Shown piece by piece: positions 20,370 to 29,596 of a DNA stretch of 64,000 nucleotides. The notes below the pieces were generated by a model that saw nothing but the letters and a program-made list of their open reading frames with translations, had not been told where the DNA came from and searched no databases. Position numbers and translations under genes: made by a program. The number at the start of each line of letters is the position of its first letter. The stretch's first letter is position 1. The stretch is from Mesorhizobium sp. 113-3-3. GTDB lineage: Bacteria > Pseudomonadota > Alphaproteobacteria > Rhizobiales > Rhizobiaceae. The stretch lies in NCBI RefSeq assembly GCF_016756495.1, contig NZ_AP023243.1, positions 1,302,001 to 1,366,000 of the forward strand, in the 5' to 3' direction.

Positions 20370-20852
20370 ATGAAGATTTCAGTTCATGCCGTGGGCCGAA
20401 TGAAAACCGGCCCCGAGCGGGAGTTGGCCGACCGCTATTTCGAGCGCTTCGCCAAGAGCGGGCCGGCGGTCGGGCTCGAATTCTCCGGGATTACCGAAAT
20501 TGCCGAGGGCCGGTCGCAGAGCGCTATTGAGCGCCAGCGTGACGAAGGCTCGCGACTGCAGGCGCAGCTGCAGCCGGGCACGGCGCTGATCCTGCTCGAT
20601 GAGCGCGGCAAGAGCCTTTCCTCGCAGGATTTAGCCAATCGCATCGGACAGTTGCGCGACGGCGGGCGCAAGGCGCTGGTGCTGGCCATAGGTGGCGCCG
20701 ACGGCCACGATCCATCACTGCGCGACCAGGCCGACCTGGTGCTGTCGTTCGGAGCGCTGACCTGGCCGCACCAGCTGGTGCGGGTGATGCTGGGGGAGCA
20801 GCTCTACAGGGTGGCGACGATCCTCTCCGGCCACCCCTATCATCGCTCCTGA
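20370..20852 (+). CDS. rlmH: 23S rRNA (pseudouridine1915-N3)-methyltransferase RlmH
   Basis: 160-residue SPOUT-class methyltransferase that modifies pseudouridine 1915 in helix 69 of 23S rRNA. The trefoil-knot SAM site is LVLAIGGADGHDPSLRDQADL, and the diagnostic C-terminus is LVRVMLGEQLYRVATILSGHPYHRS. GAGGCGGG lies just before the ATG. Downstream of rsfS as in most bacteria. Confidence 0.96.
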   Translation: MKISVHAVGRMKTGPERELADRYFERFAKSGPAVGLEFSGITEIAEGRSQSAIERQRDEGSRLQAQLQPGTALILLDERGKSLSSQDLANRIGQLRDGGRKALVLAIGGADGHDPSLRDQADLVLSFGALTWPHQLVRVMLGEQLYRVATILSGHPYHRS

Positions 20853-20942
20853 ACCTGCCGCTAGAGTTGCCGCCAGCTGTGATTCGTCGCCCATTGCCCG
20901 GATTTCCGCCCCAATGCCGTACTAGATTCAAACCGTGATTTT

Positions 20943-20990
20943 GATGCATGCCGTTGCCCAAGACGGGGACCATTTTGGGCGACATGTATT
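20943..20990. repeat. Short intergenic palindrome, family A copy 3
   Basis: GATGCATGCCGTTGCCCAAG ... CATTTTGGGCGACATGTATT, between rlmH and the envC-like gene. Shares both arms with the two other family A copies. Confidence 0.65.
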
Positions 20991-21022
20991 CTGGGGTCGG
21001 CCCGTCAAAACATGGTTGATGA

Positions 21023-21034
21023 TTCGTTAACGAA
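21023..21034. promoter_or_regulatory. Perfect 12-bp palindrome before the envC-like gene
   Basis: TTCGTTAACGAA, 24 bp before the start codon, within an AT-rich segment (TAGTATAGAT follows) that probably holds the promoter. It may be an operator; the regulator is unknown. Confidence 0.35.
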
Positions 21035-21057
21035 GCCGCGGATAGTATAGATCGCGA

Positions 21058-22413
21058 ATGTCTGAAGGCTGGAAATCGACACCGGCCCCAACAGGGGGCT
21101 CCTGGCGCGCGCGCTGCGGCATCGCGGCAGCGACGGTCTTTCTGTCGTTCCATGGCGCCTGGGCCGAAAACACGCTCGACATGGCGCCGGATCCGGACCA
21201 GAGCCGCGCCGAATACGAGCAGGTTTCCAAGGAAATAACGCTCTCGTCGGAACGGCTGGCCAAGCTCGCCGCCGATATCGCCGCGGTCAAGAAGGACCAT
21301 GCGTCGATCACCGCCGCGCTGATCCAGTCGGCGATGACCGAGCAGAAGCTCGGCCAGGACATCGAGGATATCGGCGCCAAGCTGGAGGGGCTGAAGGACC
21401 AGCAGCAGAAGATACGCGCCTCGCTCGTGGCGCGCCGCGACGTGCTGGCCGAAGTGCTGGGCGCGCTGCAGCGCATGGGGCTCAACCCGCCGCCGGCCAT
21501 CCTGGTCAAGCCGGAGGATGCGCTGTCGTCGGTGCGCAGCGCCATCCTGCTTGGCGCGGTGGTGCCGGAATTGCGCCAGCAGACCGACAGCCTGCTGGCC
21601 GACCTCAAGGAGCAGACCCGGGTGACGGCCTCGATCGAGGCGGAACGGGCACGACTGACGGAGGCGGTCGGCGAGCAGGTGGCGGAAAAGAAGCGGCTCG
21701 CCATGCTGCTCGAGGCCAAGCAGAAGCTTGAAGCCGATACGCAGGCGCAAATGGCGGCTGAACAGCAGCGTTCGGAGCAGCTGGCGGCCAGGGCCTCCAG
21801 CCTGAAGGACCTGATCGCCTCGCTCGAAGCGCAGGCCGACAAGGCCCGCAAGGCCGCGGATGCCGCAAAGGCGGCCGCCGCGGCCCAAGCCAATAGCGAT
21901 CAGACCGGCGGCGATACGACGGCATCGCTTGCGGCGCTGCCAGTTCCCGAAGGCAACCGGCTCACCGCGACCGCGCCGTTTTCGGCGCTGCAGGGGCAGA
22001 TCGCGCTGCCGGTCACCGGCCGCATCAAGCGCCGGTTCGGCGCCGATGACGGTAACGGCGCGGTGATGCTAGGTGACATGCTTGCGACACAATCGGGAGC
22101 CATCGTCACAGCGCCGGCGGATGGGAATGTGCTTTATGCGGGGCCGTTTCGCTCCTATGGTCAACTCTTGATCCTCAATGCCGGCGACGGTTATCATGTC
22201 GTTCTGGCGGGGATGAGCAGAATCAGCGTCGTGACTGGCCAGTCGGTGCTCGCAGGAGAGCCGGTCGGCGCGATGGGAGAGGCCCGGGTGGCAAGCACCT
22301 CGGTTTCGAAGAATGGAAATGCCACGCCGGAACTCTACGTCGAGTTTCGCAAGGATGGAAAACCCGTCGATCCGGCCCCATGGTGGGCGGACCGTTTTTC
22401 TGGAAGGACGTGA
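21058..22413 (+). CDS. EnvC/NlpD-like periplasmic murein hydrolase activator (coiled coil plus degenerate LytM domain)
   Basis: 451 residues. An N-terminal signal or anchor segment (ATVFLSFHGAWA) is followed by a long coiled coil (about 45-280, heptad-rich, with LEAKQKLEADTQAQMAAEQQ) and a C-terminal M23/LytM domain (about 310-450). That domain keeps the fold motifs (VTGRIKRRFG, VTAPADGNVLYAGPFRSYGQLLILNAGDGYHVVLAGM) but lacks the zinc HxxxD and HxH residues, so it should be a non-catalytic activator of amidases in cell separation, as known for EnvC. One base separates its stop from the ctpA start. Confidence 0.88.
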   Translation: MSEGWKSTPAPTGGSWRARCGIAAATVFLSFHGAWAENTLDMAPDPDQSRAEYEQVSKEITLSSERLAKLAADIAAVKKDHASITAALIQSAMTEQKLGQDIEDIGAKLEGLKDQQQKIRASLVARRDVLAEVLGALQRMGLNPPPAILVKPEDALSSVRSAILLGAVVPELRQQTDSLLADLKEQTRVTASIEAERARLTEAVGEQVAEKKRLAMLLEAKQKLEADTQAQMAAEQQRSEQLAARASSLKDLIASLEAQADKARKAADAAKAAAAAQANSDQTGGDTTASLAALPVPEGNRLTATAPFSALQGQIALPVTGRIKRRFGADDGNGAVMLGDMLATQSGAIVTAPADGNVLYAGPFRSYGQLLILNAGDGYHVVLAGMSRISVVTGQSVLAGEPVGAMGEARVASTSVSKNGNATPELYVEFRKDGKPVDPAPWWADRFSGRT

Positions 22414-22414
22414 A

Positions 22415-23746
22415 ATGATGCGGAAACTGTCGCTTCTGTTTGCCGGCGCGCTGATGGGCGCGTCCGCCATGAGCCTTGTCTATGGTGCTCCTGGCTCCTC
22501 GGCGAACGCTGCGGGCTCGGAGACCTACAAGCAGCTGGCGATCTTCGGCGACATCTTCGAGCGGGTGCGGGCACAATATGTCACGCCGCCCGACGACAAG
22601 TCGCTGGTCGAGAACGCCATCAACGGCATGCTTTCCTCTCTCGATCCGCACTCCTCCTACATGAATGCCGAACAGGCGCAGGACATGCGCGTGCAGACCA
22701 AGGGCGAGTTCGGCGGCCTCGGCATCGAGGTCACCATGGAGAACGACCTGGTCAAGGTGATCACGCCGATCGACGACACGCCCGCCGCCAAGGCCGGTGT
22801 GCTGGCCGGCGACTACATCGCCAAGATCGACGGCGAAGAGGTTCGCGGCCTGACGCTCAACGACGCGGTCGACAAGATGCGCGGCCTGGTCAACACGCCA
22901 ATCAAGCTCACCATTCTGCGCCAAGGTGCCGACAAGCCGATCGAGCTGACGGTGGTGCGCGACATCATCAAGGTCAAGGCGGTCAAGTTCCGGGTCGAGA
23001 ACGACATCGGCTACATGAAGATCACCTCCTTCACCGAAAAGACCTATGACGACCTCGAGAACGCCATCGAGACCATCAAGAAGCAGGTGCCGGACGACAA
23101 GCTCAAGGGCTATGTGCTAGACCTGCGCCTCAATCCGGGTGGCCTGCTCGACCAGGCGGTGAGCGTGTCCGACGCCTTCCTCAAGCGCGGCGAGATCGTC
23201 TCGACGCGCGGCCGCGATCCGAAGGACGTCACCCGCTTCGACGCCAAGCCGAAGCAGACCGACGACATCAACGGCAAGCCGATGATCGTGCTCGTCAATG
23301 GCGGCTCGGCCAGTGCGTCCGAAATCGTCGCCGGCGCGCTGCAGGATCTGCGCCGCGTCACGGTGGTGGGCACGCAGTCCTTCGGCAAGGGTTCGGTGCA
23401 GACCATCATTCCGCTCGGTGAGAATGGCGCGCTCAGGCTGACGACGGCGCTCTATTACACGCCGTCGGGCAAGTCGATCCAGGGCAAGGGCATCACGCCC
23501 GACATCAAGGTTGACCAGCCGCTGCCGCCTGAACTGCAGGGCAGGGACCTGACGCGCGGCGAATCCGATCTCAAGGGCCACATCAAGGGTGCCGACGAGA
23601 GCTCGACCGGCTCGGGCTCGGCCGCCTATGTGCCGCCGGATCCGAAGGACGATCTGCAGCTGATCTTCGCGGAGCAACTGCTGCGTGGACAGAAGACCGA
23701 TCCGGCCTTCCCGCCGAATCCGGAAAAGGCCGTGCTCAACCAGTAA
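22415..23746 (+). CDS. ctpA: C-terminal processing peptidase (S41 family, CtpA)
   Basis: 443-residue periplasmic serine protease. Signal peptide at 1-33, a PDZ domain at roughly 90-180 (GEFGGLGIEVTMENDLVKVI), and the S41 catalytic core with Ser300 in NGGSASASE and Lys325 in SFGKGSVQT, 25 residues apart as in Prc. The C-terminal 60 residues are less conserved. ATG at 22415 with GGAAGGA upstream. Cotranscribed with the envC-like gene; in other Gram-negatives such peptidases trim peptidoglycan hydrolases or their adaptors, so a shared envelope role is likely. Confidence 0.95.
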   Translation: MMRKLSLLFAGALMGASAMSLVYGAPGSSANAAGSETYKQLAIFGDIFERVRAQYVTPPDDKSLVENAINGMLSSLDPHSSYMNAEQAQDMRVQTKGEFGGLGIEVTMENDLVKVITPIDDTPAAKAGVLAGDYIAKIDGEEVRGLTLNDAVDKMRGLVNTPIKLTILRQGADKPIELTVVRDIIKVKAVKFRVENDIGYMKITSFTEKTYDDLENAIETIKKQVPDDKLKGYVLDLRLNPGGLLDQAVSVSDAFLKRGEIVSTRGRDPKDVTRFDAKPKQTDDINGKPMIVLVNGGSASASEIVAGALQDLRRVTVVGTQSFGKGSVQTIIPLGENGALRLTTALYYTPSGKSIQGKGITPDIKVDQPLPPELQGRDLTRGESDLKGHIKGADESSTGSGSAAYVPPDPKDDLQLIFAEQLLRGQKTDPAFPPNPEKAVLNQ

Positions 23747-23792
23747 CGGTTTGGCCGGCCGGGTCTGGCCGCCTGAACGAAGCAATGCGATG

Positions 23793-23818
23793 CTGCCGGG
23801 ACCGAAAGGTTCCGGCAG
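23793..23818 (+). terminator. Hairpin between ctpA and the polysaccharide deacetylase-like gene
   Basis: An 11-bp stem with one G-U pair, CTGCCGGGACC / GGTTCCGGCAG, closed by a GAAA tetraloop and followed by TTTG. The T run is short, so termination may be partial. Confidence 0.5.
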
Positions 23819-23939
23819 TTTGATTCGGGGAGGCAAGACCAAGCCTCCGGATACGGCGCCAGAGGTGCGCCAGGGTTGATGAATTCGCGCATGTCGCCGA
23901 AGGGATCGCCTTCGGAACCATGCGCCCCGGGGACAGGGC

Positions 23940-25121
23940 TTGGCTGATATCGGCAAGGACATCGAACGCCCGCTTGGACAGACCGTCCGGGCGCCGCGCG
24001 CTGCCGGCAAGGTTAGCACGGGCATTGTCGCGGCGAGCGTCGTCGTGCTGGCGGTGGTTGGCGTCTCGGCTGCGATCGCGCTCAGGGAAAAGCCGTTTCG
24101 CAAGCCGCAAGAGGTCGCCGTTTCGACGCCGAAAGTGACGGCGGCGGCCGAACCTGCCGCGGCGCCATCCGCTCTGGCCCCGGTCGCGGCGCCAAAGGTC
24201 GAACCGCCGTCCAAGACCGGCGGTCCGCAGATCATCCATGTGCAGAAGGAGGAGGGCGATGGTCCTCCGCAGACGGCCATCGTCATCCGTGATCCGTCTG
24301 CTGTCGGGCAGAACCTCAAGATCGCGCATCTTCCCGACAAGGCGCTGATCGAAGCCAGCGACACCGGGCCCCTGCCGATCCGCTCCGCCGATGGCAGGCG
24401 ACCGTTCGATGTCTATGCGCGGCCATGGTCCGGCGCGCGCGGCGCGCGGGTGGCGATCATCATCGGCGGGCTGGCCGTCTCGCAGACCGGCACCCAGGCT
24501 GCGATCGCCAAATTGCCTGCGGAAGTGACGCTGGCCTTCGCGCCGCAAGGCAACAGCATCGGCCGCTGGATGCAGGCCGCCCGGCAGAGCGGCCATGAGA
24601 TCGTCATGCAGGTGCCGCTCGAACCGTTCGACTATCCCAACGTCAACCCCGGCCGCAACACGCTGACGGTGGCGGCGAGCGCCGAGGAGAACCTCAAGAA
24701 TCTGCACTGGGCGCTGTCGCGGACGACGAACTATACCGGCGTCATGAATTATATGGGCGCGCGCTTCTCCGCCGATACGGCGGCGATGGAGCCGTTCATG
24801 GCCGAACTCGGCAAACGTGGTCTCGCCTATATCGACGATGGCTCGTCGGCGCGCAGCCTGGCCCCCGACCTGGCGCTGAAGGATGGCGTGCCCTTCGTCG
24901 CCGGCGACACGGCGATCGACGCGGTGCAGGATCGCGGCGCCATCCTGAAGAAACTCGACAGTCTCGAAGCCACGGCGCGGGCCAAGGGCACGGCCGTCGG
25001 CATCGGCTCGGCCTTCGACCTGACGGTCGACATCGTGACATCCTGGATTGCCGAGGCCAAGAAACGCGGCATCGAGATCGTGCCGATTTCAGCGGTGGCC
25101 ATCGACCCGCAAAAAGGTTAG
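23940..25121 (+). CDS. Divergent polysaccharide deacetylase family protein (YibQ-like)
   Basis: 393 residues. One transmembrane anchor (about 25-48, GIVAASVVVLAVVGVSAAIAL), a low-complexity Ala/Pro linker to about residue 90, then a periplasmic domain containing RVAIIIGGLAVSQTGTQAAIAKLP, VTLAFAPQG, HEIVMQVPLEPFDYP, GVMNYMGARFSAD and GLAYIDDGSS. These are the landmarks of the divergent polysaccharide deacetylase (DUF610) family, found beside envC and ctpA in many proteobacteria. The start is TTG at 23940 after a G-rich site. The biochemical activity of the family is not established. Confidence 0.85.
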   Translation: MADIGKDIERPLGQTVRAPRAAGKVSTGIVAASVVVLAVVGVSAAIALREKPFRKPQEVAVSTPKVTAAAEPAAAPSALAPVAAPKVEPPSKTGGPQIIHVQKEEGDGPPQTAIVIRDPSAVGQNLKIAHLPDKALIEASDTGPLPIRSADGRRPFDVYARPWSGARGARVAIIIGGLAVSQTGTQAAIAKLPAEVTLAFAPQGNSIGRWMQAARQSGHEIVMQVPLEPFDYPNVNPGRNTLTVAASAEENLKNLHWALSRTTNYTGVMNYMGARFSADTAAMEPFMAELGKRGLAYIDDGSSARSLAPDLALKDGVPFVAGDTAIDAVQDRGAILKKLDSLEATARAKGTAVGIGSAFDLTVDIVTSWIAEAKKRGIEIVPISAVAIDPQKG

Positions 25122-25156
25122 CGAAGCCTTCGCAAGATGGCTGGAGAAACTGACTG

Positions 25157-25678
25157 ATGCCGAAGACGAAAAAGGTCGACCGCGAAACGCTGCCCTACCG
25201 TCCCTGTGTCGGGTTGATGATCCTCAATGGCGAGGGCCTGGTCTGGGTTGGGCATCGCATCGCCGAACCCGACAGCGAATTCGCCGGTACGACGCAGCTC
25301 TGGCAGATGCCGCAAGGCGGCATCGACAAGGGCGAGGAGCCGCTGCAGGCGGCCGAGCGCGAGCTTTATGAAGAGACCGGCATGCGCAGCGTCTCCATGC
25401 TCGCCGAGGCGCCGGACTGGATCAATTACGACCTGCCGGACCATCTCGTCGGCATTGCCTTCAAGGGCCGGTATCGCGGCCAGACGCAGAAATGGTTCGC
25501 TTTCCGCTTTCACGGCGACAGCAGCGAGATCCAGATCAATCCGCCGCCGGGCGGCCACACCGCCGAATTCGACAAATGGTCGTGGCGGCCGATGCAGGAC
25601 CTGCCCGACCTGATCGTGCCGTTCAAGCGCAAGGTCTATGAAGACGTGGTGGCGGCGTTCCGCCATCTGGCGCGGTAA
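25157..25678 (+). CDS. rppH: RNA pyrophosphohydrolase (Nudix)
   Basis: 173 residues. Removes pyrophosphate from 5'-triphosphorylated mRNA to trigger decay; also known in the Rhizobiales as the invasion-associated IalA type. The Nudix box [20 protein letters not shown] lies at 54-73, preceded by [11 protein letters not shown] and followed by [22 protein letters not shown], the RppH hallmark. It follows the yibQ-like gene by 35 bp. Confidence 0.94.
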   Translation: MPKTKKVDRETLPYRPCVGLMILNGEGLVWVGHRIAEPDSEFAGTTQLWQMPQGGIDKGEEPLQAAERELYEETGMRSVSMLAEAPDWINYDLPDHLVGIAFKGRYRGQTQKWFAFRFHGDSSEIQINPPPGGHTAEFDKWSWRPMQDLPDLIVPFKRKVYEDVVAAFRHLAR

Positions 25679-25719
25679 TCGCGCGTCGAGGTTGCCGCGT
25701 TGGTGCCAGGGTCGTATTG

Positions 25720-26889
25720 ATGGCCGATGCAATGAGGGTCGCCATGAACGACGCCGTCAACCGGGCTGCTGCGAACACCATCACCGGTTGGCCGGTCAGC
25801 GAGGCGGCGGCTGGCGCGATCCTGACCATCGATCTCGGTGCGGTCCGTGAAAACTATAGGCGATTGAAGGCGCGGCTGGGCGGCGCGCGCTGCGCCGGCG
25901 TGGTCAAGGCCAACGGCTATGGTCTCGGTGCGGCCCAGGTGGCGGCGGCACTGACCCGGGAAGGCTGCGACATCTTCTTCGTCGCACTGCTGGCCGAAGG
26001 CATCGCGCTGCGCGAGGCGATCGGGACGGGTCCGGACATATACGTGCTGAACGGGCTGCCGCCGGGCTCCGAGCCGGAAGCGATGGCGGCCGGGCTTTGC
26101 GCGGTCATCAACAGCGGCACGCAGTTGAAAGCCTGGCGCGCGGCGGCGCATGGCGCCGGTCGCCGGCTGCCGGCCGCCATTCAGGTCGACAGCGGCATGT
26201 CGCGGCTCGGCATGGCGCCGGCCGAAGTCGAGGCGCTGGGCGGGGATGGCAGTGCGTTTGACGGCATCGACGTCAGATATGTGATGAGCCATCTGGCCTG
26301 CGCCGACGAGCCGCGCCATCCGGCCAACGAACAGCAGAGGCTGGCCTTTGAACGGCTGCGCGCCATGCTTCCCCGGACGCCCGCCTCGCTCGCCAATTCC
26401 TCCGGCATCTTTCTCGGGCCGTCTTACCACTACGATCTCGCCCGGCCCGGTGCCGCGCTCTACGGCATCAACCCGACGCCGGGCGAGCCCAATCCGATGC
26501 TGCCGGTGGTGCGGCTGCAGGCCAAGGTGGCGCAGACGCGCCATGTCGAGAAGGGCGCCGGCATCGGCTATGGCCACAGCTATCACGCGGACGGTCCGCT
26601 GAGCCTGGCAACGATTTCGTTCGGCTATGCGGATGGCTGGCTGCGCCGCTCCGCTTCGGCGGCCTGGTTCGAGGGCGTGCGCCTGCCTTTCCTCGGGCGT
26701 GTGTCGATGGATTCGATCATTCTCGAGATATCGGCCCTGCCGCCCGGCAGGCTGCGCGAGGGCGATCTGGTCGAACTGCTCGGCCCCTCGCAGAGCGTCG
26801 ACGATGCCGCCGGCCATGCCGGCACCATCGGCTATGAAATCCTGGCCAGTCTCGGCCCGCGCTTTCACCGCCACTATGTCGGCGGTTGA
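25720..26889 (+). CDS. alr: Alanine racemase
   Basis: PLP enzyme interconverting L- and D-alanine. About 389 residues. The PLP lysine is Lys63 in GVVKANGYGLG and the second catalytic base is Tyr284 in GIGYGHSY; the C-terminal beta domain contains GRVSMDSIILEI. Start choices in frame are 25720, 25732 and 25744; the last has GAGGG 5-7 bases upstream, so the true protein may be 8 residues shorter. dadA lies three genes downstream, so this may be the catabolic (DadX-type) racemase as well as, or instead of, the cell-wall enzyme. Confidence 0.93.
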   Translation: MADAMRVAMNDAVNRAAANTITGWPVSEAAAGAILTIDLGAVRENYRRLKARLGGARCAGVVKANGYGLGAAQVAAALTREGCDIFFVALLAEGIALREAIGTGPDIYVLNGLPPGSEPEAMAAGLCAVINSGTQLKAWRAAAHGAGRRLPAAIQVDSGMSRLGMAPAEVEALGGDGSAFDGIDVRYVMSHLACADEPRHPANEQQRLAFERLRAMLPRTPASLANSSGIFLGPSYHYDLARPGAALYGINPTPGEPNPMLPVVRLQAKVAQTRHVEKGAGIGYGHSYHADGPLSLATISFGYADGWLRRSASAAWFEGVRLPFLGRVSMDSIILEISALPPGRLREGDLVELLGPSQSVDDAAGHAGTIGYEILASLGPRFHRHYVGG

Positions 26890-27165
26890 GCGGTTTGGCC
26901 GCGCTTGACAAGCGGGCGCCTGTCGGCAAGGTTCGAAGCATGAGCAACCTCGCTTACACCAGAACCTTGTTCAGGGTCTGCCCGATCGCGGGATCGTAGC
27001 CCCGGCGCGGCCGCCTTCTGGGCGTCCGTCCGTATCGGGGCATCCATACTTCCAGAACCGCCATCAAGCTGTACGGCCCTTCGCGGCTGCCGGCTTTTCA
27101 TCACGCCGCTGTCAGTGCAGCGGCAGGCGCGCATTCGTTCGATGCGCCGATCCATGAGGTTTGCC

Positions 27166-27588
27166 ATGCAACATGCAACAGGACTGCGTTCACCGAGCCG
27201 GATTCTGATCAGCGACACCGACCATGACAGGTTGACCGGCCTGGCGAGGGCCTTGCTCGACCGTGCCCCCGAACCCGCCGAGGAACTGCTTTCGGAAATG
27301 GACCGCGCCGTCGTCACGGACGCGGCGGCGATGCCGGCCGACGTGGTGCGTATGGGATCGATCGTGACGGTCCGCGGCGAAGGCGGGGAGATCCAGCGCA
27401 TCATGCTGGTCTATCCCGGCGAAGCCGACATTGCCGAAAACAAGATTTCGGTGCTGACGCCGATGGGAACGGCGCTCATCGGAGTGTCGACAGGGCAGGC
27501 AGTGTGCTGGAGCAGCCGTGGCGGCCGGGAACTGTCGGTGACCATCGAAGCCGTCGACACGCCGGCCTCCGGCGCGCAGCGGCGCTGA
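27166..27588 (+). CDS. Rnk-like GreA/GreB C-terminal-domain protein (first of a tandem pair)
   Basis: 140 residues. An N-terminal helical hairpin (ILISDTDHDRLTGLARALLDR) precedes a GreA/GreB-type C-terminal domain (VRMGSIVTVRGEGGEIQRIMLVYPGEADIAENKISVLTPMGTALIGVSTGQAV), the architecture of Rnk, which binds RNA polymerase near the secondary channel. GAGGT lies 6 bases before the ATG at 27166. A second, more divergent copy follows after 14 bp. The 276 bp before this gene hold no recognisable feature. Confidence 0.85.
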   Translation: MQHATGLRSPSRILISDTDHDRLTGLARALLDRAPEPAEELLSEMDRAVVTDAAAMPADVVRMGSIVTVRGEGGEIQRIMLVYPGEADIAENKISVLTPMGTALIGVSTGQAVCWSSRGGRELSVTIEAVDTPASGAQRR

Positions 27589-27602
27589 TCGTGGAGGCCG
27601 TG

Positions 27603-28145
27603 ATGAAGAGCACGAATTGCTGTCTGACGACGAAGGACTTCGCCGTCCTCGAAGTCATGCTGGAGCGCCGGCGGGCATTCGCGGATCCGATCGTGCACAT
27701 GCTCGAACACAAGCTTTCAACCGCCGATATCGTCCCGATCGATTCGGTCGGCCCCGATATCGTCACGCTGAACAGCAGGGTGGTGTTCAGCATCGATGCC
27801 GGTCACGCCGAGACGCGCACGCTGGTGCAGAACGAGGGGCGCGGACCGGTCGGCTCCAGCCTGTCGGTGGCAACCAGGCGTGGGCTCTGCATGCTTGGCA
27901 TGGCACAGGGCCGAACGGCTTTGATCGAGCACGCCGACGGCCGCCGGGAGCAGATCCTGATCAAGGCCGTGCTTTACCAGCCGGAGGCTGCCCGGCGCGC
28001 GGTCAGGCAGAAAGACCGGGCAGACGGGCGGCGACCGCACGGGCTCACTCTCGTCTACAGCGCCGCGGACGATTGGCGGCCTCTTGGCGAGACGGCCGGA
28101 ATGCGGCAGACAGAAGACGACGACCCCGGTCCCTCGGCGGCGTGA
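27603..28145 (+). CDS. Rnk-like GreA/GreB-domain protein, divergent second copy
   Basis: 180 residues. It resembles the preceding protein in layout: a helical start (TTKDFAVLEVMLERRRAFADPIVHMLEHKL) and a GreA/B-like domain (VDSVGPDIVTLNSRVVFSIDA-type strands, then GPVGSSLSVATRRGLCMLGMAQGRTALIE). The loop and C-terminal region are longer, with a charged tail. GGAGG sits 6-7 bases before the ATG at 27603. Probably cotranscribed with the first copy. Sequence divergence suggests an old duplication with separate roles; this is inference. Confidence 0.7.
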   Translation: MKSTNCCLTTKDFAVLEVMLERRRAFADPIVHMLEHKLSTADIVPIDSVGPDIVTLNSRVVFSIDAGHAETRTLVQNEGRGPVGSSLSVATRRGLCMLGMAQGRTALIEHADGRREQILIKAVLYQPEAARRAVRQKDRADGRRPHGLTLVYSAADDWRPLGETAGMRQTEDDDPGPSAA

Positions 28146-28268
28146 ATGGCCACGGCGCATGGTCCTCGAAGATCGGCATCGATTTTCGTTCGGGATCATG
28201 CGCAAATCGAGAAATGCGGTCGCGTCCATGGGCGTCCCGAGGATGCGCGGCGCGGCAAGGAGTGAACG

Positions 28269-29525
28269 ATGAAGATCATGGTGCTGGGCGGCGGCGTCAT
28301 CGGGGTGACCACGGCCTATTATCTTGCCGAGGCCGGTCACGAGGTGACGGTGCTCGACCGCCAGAAAGGCCCGGCGCTGGAAACCAGCTTCGCCAATGCC
28401 GGCGAGATTTCGCCCGGCTATGCCTCGCCCTGGGCCGGGCCCGGCATTCCGCTGAAGGCGATCAAATGGCTGTTGATGAAGCACGGGCCATTGGTGGTGC
28501 GGCCGGCCTTCGACCCGCATATGTGGACCTGGCTGGTCAAGATGCTGCGCAACTGCACGGCCGAGCGCTATGCCATCAACAAGTCGCGCATGGTGCCGCT
28601 GGCCGAATACAGCCGCGACACGCTGAAGGCGCTGCGCGAGGCGACCGGCATCAGCTATGACGAGCGCACCCAGGGCACGCTGCAATTGTTCCGATCGCAA
28701 AAACAGCTCGATGGCACCGGCGGTGATGTCGAGGTGTTGAAGAAATATGGCGTGCCCTACGAGATCCTAGACCAGGACGGCTGCATCGCGGCGGAGCCGG
28801 CGCTGGCCGGCGTGCGCGAGAAATTCGTTGGCGGGCTGCGGCTGCCGCACGACGAAACCGGCGACTGCAAGATGTTCACCGAGAAACTGGCCGAGCTCTG
28901 CGTCGCGCGTGGCGTCACCTTCGAATACGACACGACGATCTGGCGCGTCATCCGCAGTCGCAACCGCATCGCCAATCTCAGCACCAGCAAGGGTTTCAAG
29001 GCCTCCGATGCCTATGTGATGGCACTGGGCAGCTACTCGGCCGGTTTCATGCGCCGGATGAAACGGTCAATCCCGGTCTATCCGGTCAAGGGCTATTCGA
29101 TCACCGTGCCGATCAAGGATGCTGCGCTTGCGCCGGTGTCGACCGTGATGGACGAAACCTACAAGGTGGCGATCACCCGGCTGGGTGACCGCATCCGCGT
29201 CGGCGGCACGGCCGAGATTTCAGGCTTCGACCTCAGGCTGCATGAATCGCGGCGGCGCACGCTCGAACATTCGGTCGGCGACCTCTTTCCGGGCTCGGGC
29301 GCCATGCGCGAGGCGACCTTCTGGTGCGGGCTGCGGCCGATGACGCCGGACGGGCCGCCGCTGATCGGCCGCACCGAGCTGTCCAATCTCTTCCTCAACA
29401 CCGGCCATGGCACGCTCGGCTGGACCATGGCCTGCGGCTCGGCAAAGGTGCTGGCCGACATCATGTCGAACAAGGTGCCCGACATCGATGCCCGTGCCCT
29501 GGCGCAGGAACGCTACCTGAAATAG
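28269..29525 (+). CDS. dadA: D-amino acid dehydrogenase small subunit (DadA)
   Basis: FAD-dependent oxidative deamination of D-amino acids, chiefly D-alanine to pyruvate, passing electrons to the respiratory chain. 418 residues with the N-terminal dinucleotide fold [28 protein letters not shown], the DadA motif [19 protein letters not shown] and the C-terminal [18 protein letters not shown] ... [16 protein letters not shown]. With alr three genes upstream it makes a D/L-alanine catabolic set. Confidence 0.95.
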   Translation: MKIMVLGGGVIGVTTAYYLAEAGHEVTVLDRQKGPALETSFANAGEISPGYASPWAGPGIPLKAIKWLLMKHGPLVVRPAFDPHMWTWLVKMLRNCTAERYAINKSRMVPLAEYSRDTLKALREATGISYDERTQGTLQLFRSQKQLDGTGGDVEVLKKYGVPYEILDQDGCIAAEPALAGVREKFVGGLRLPHDETGDCKMFTEKLAELCVARGVTFEYDTTIWRVIRSRNRIANLSTSKGFKASDAYVMALGSYSAGFMRRMKRSIPVYPVKGYSITVPIKDAALAPVSTVMDETYKVAITRLGDRIRVGGTAEISGFDLRLHESRRRTLEHSVGDLFPGSGAMREATFWCGLRPMTPDGPPLIGRTELSNLFLNTGHGTLGWTMACGSAKVLADIMSNKVPDIDARALAQERYLK

Positions 29526-29546
29526 GGGCGGCACGTCTCTTGGGTG

Positions 29547-29596
29547 GATGCAATTCCCGACGGAAAACCGCTTTACACTTTTCCTGGAATTGCATC
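29547..29596. repeat. Intergenic palindrome downstream of dadA
   Basis: Perfect 11-bp arms GATGCAATTCC (29547-29557) and GGAATTGCATC (29586-29596) around a 28-base loop containing GACGGAAAACCGC and ACACTTTTCC. This form recurs between genes in rhizobia. It lies between convergent genes and overlaps the stop codon of the minus-strand gene, so it may also serve as a bidirectional terminator. Confidence 0.65.

Noticed and set aside
26874..27404. Minus-strand frame between alr and the first Rnk-like gene
   Set aside because: No family resemblance or ribosome binding site and it overlaps both flanking genes.
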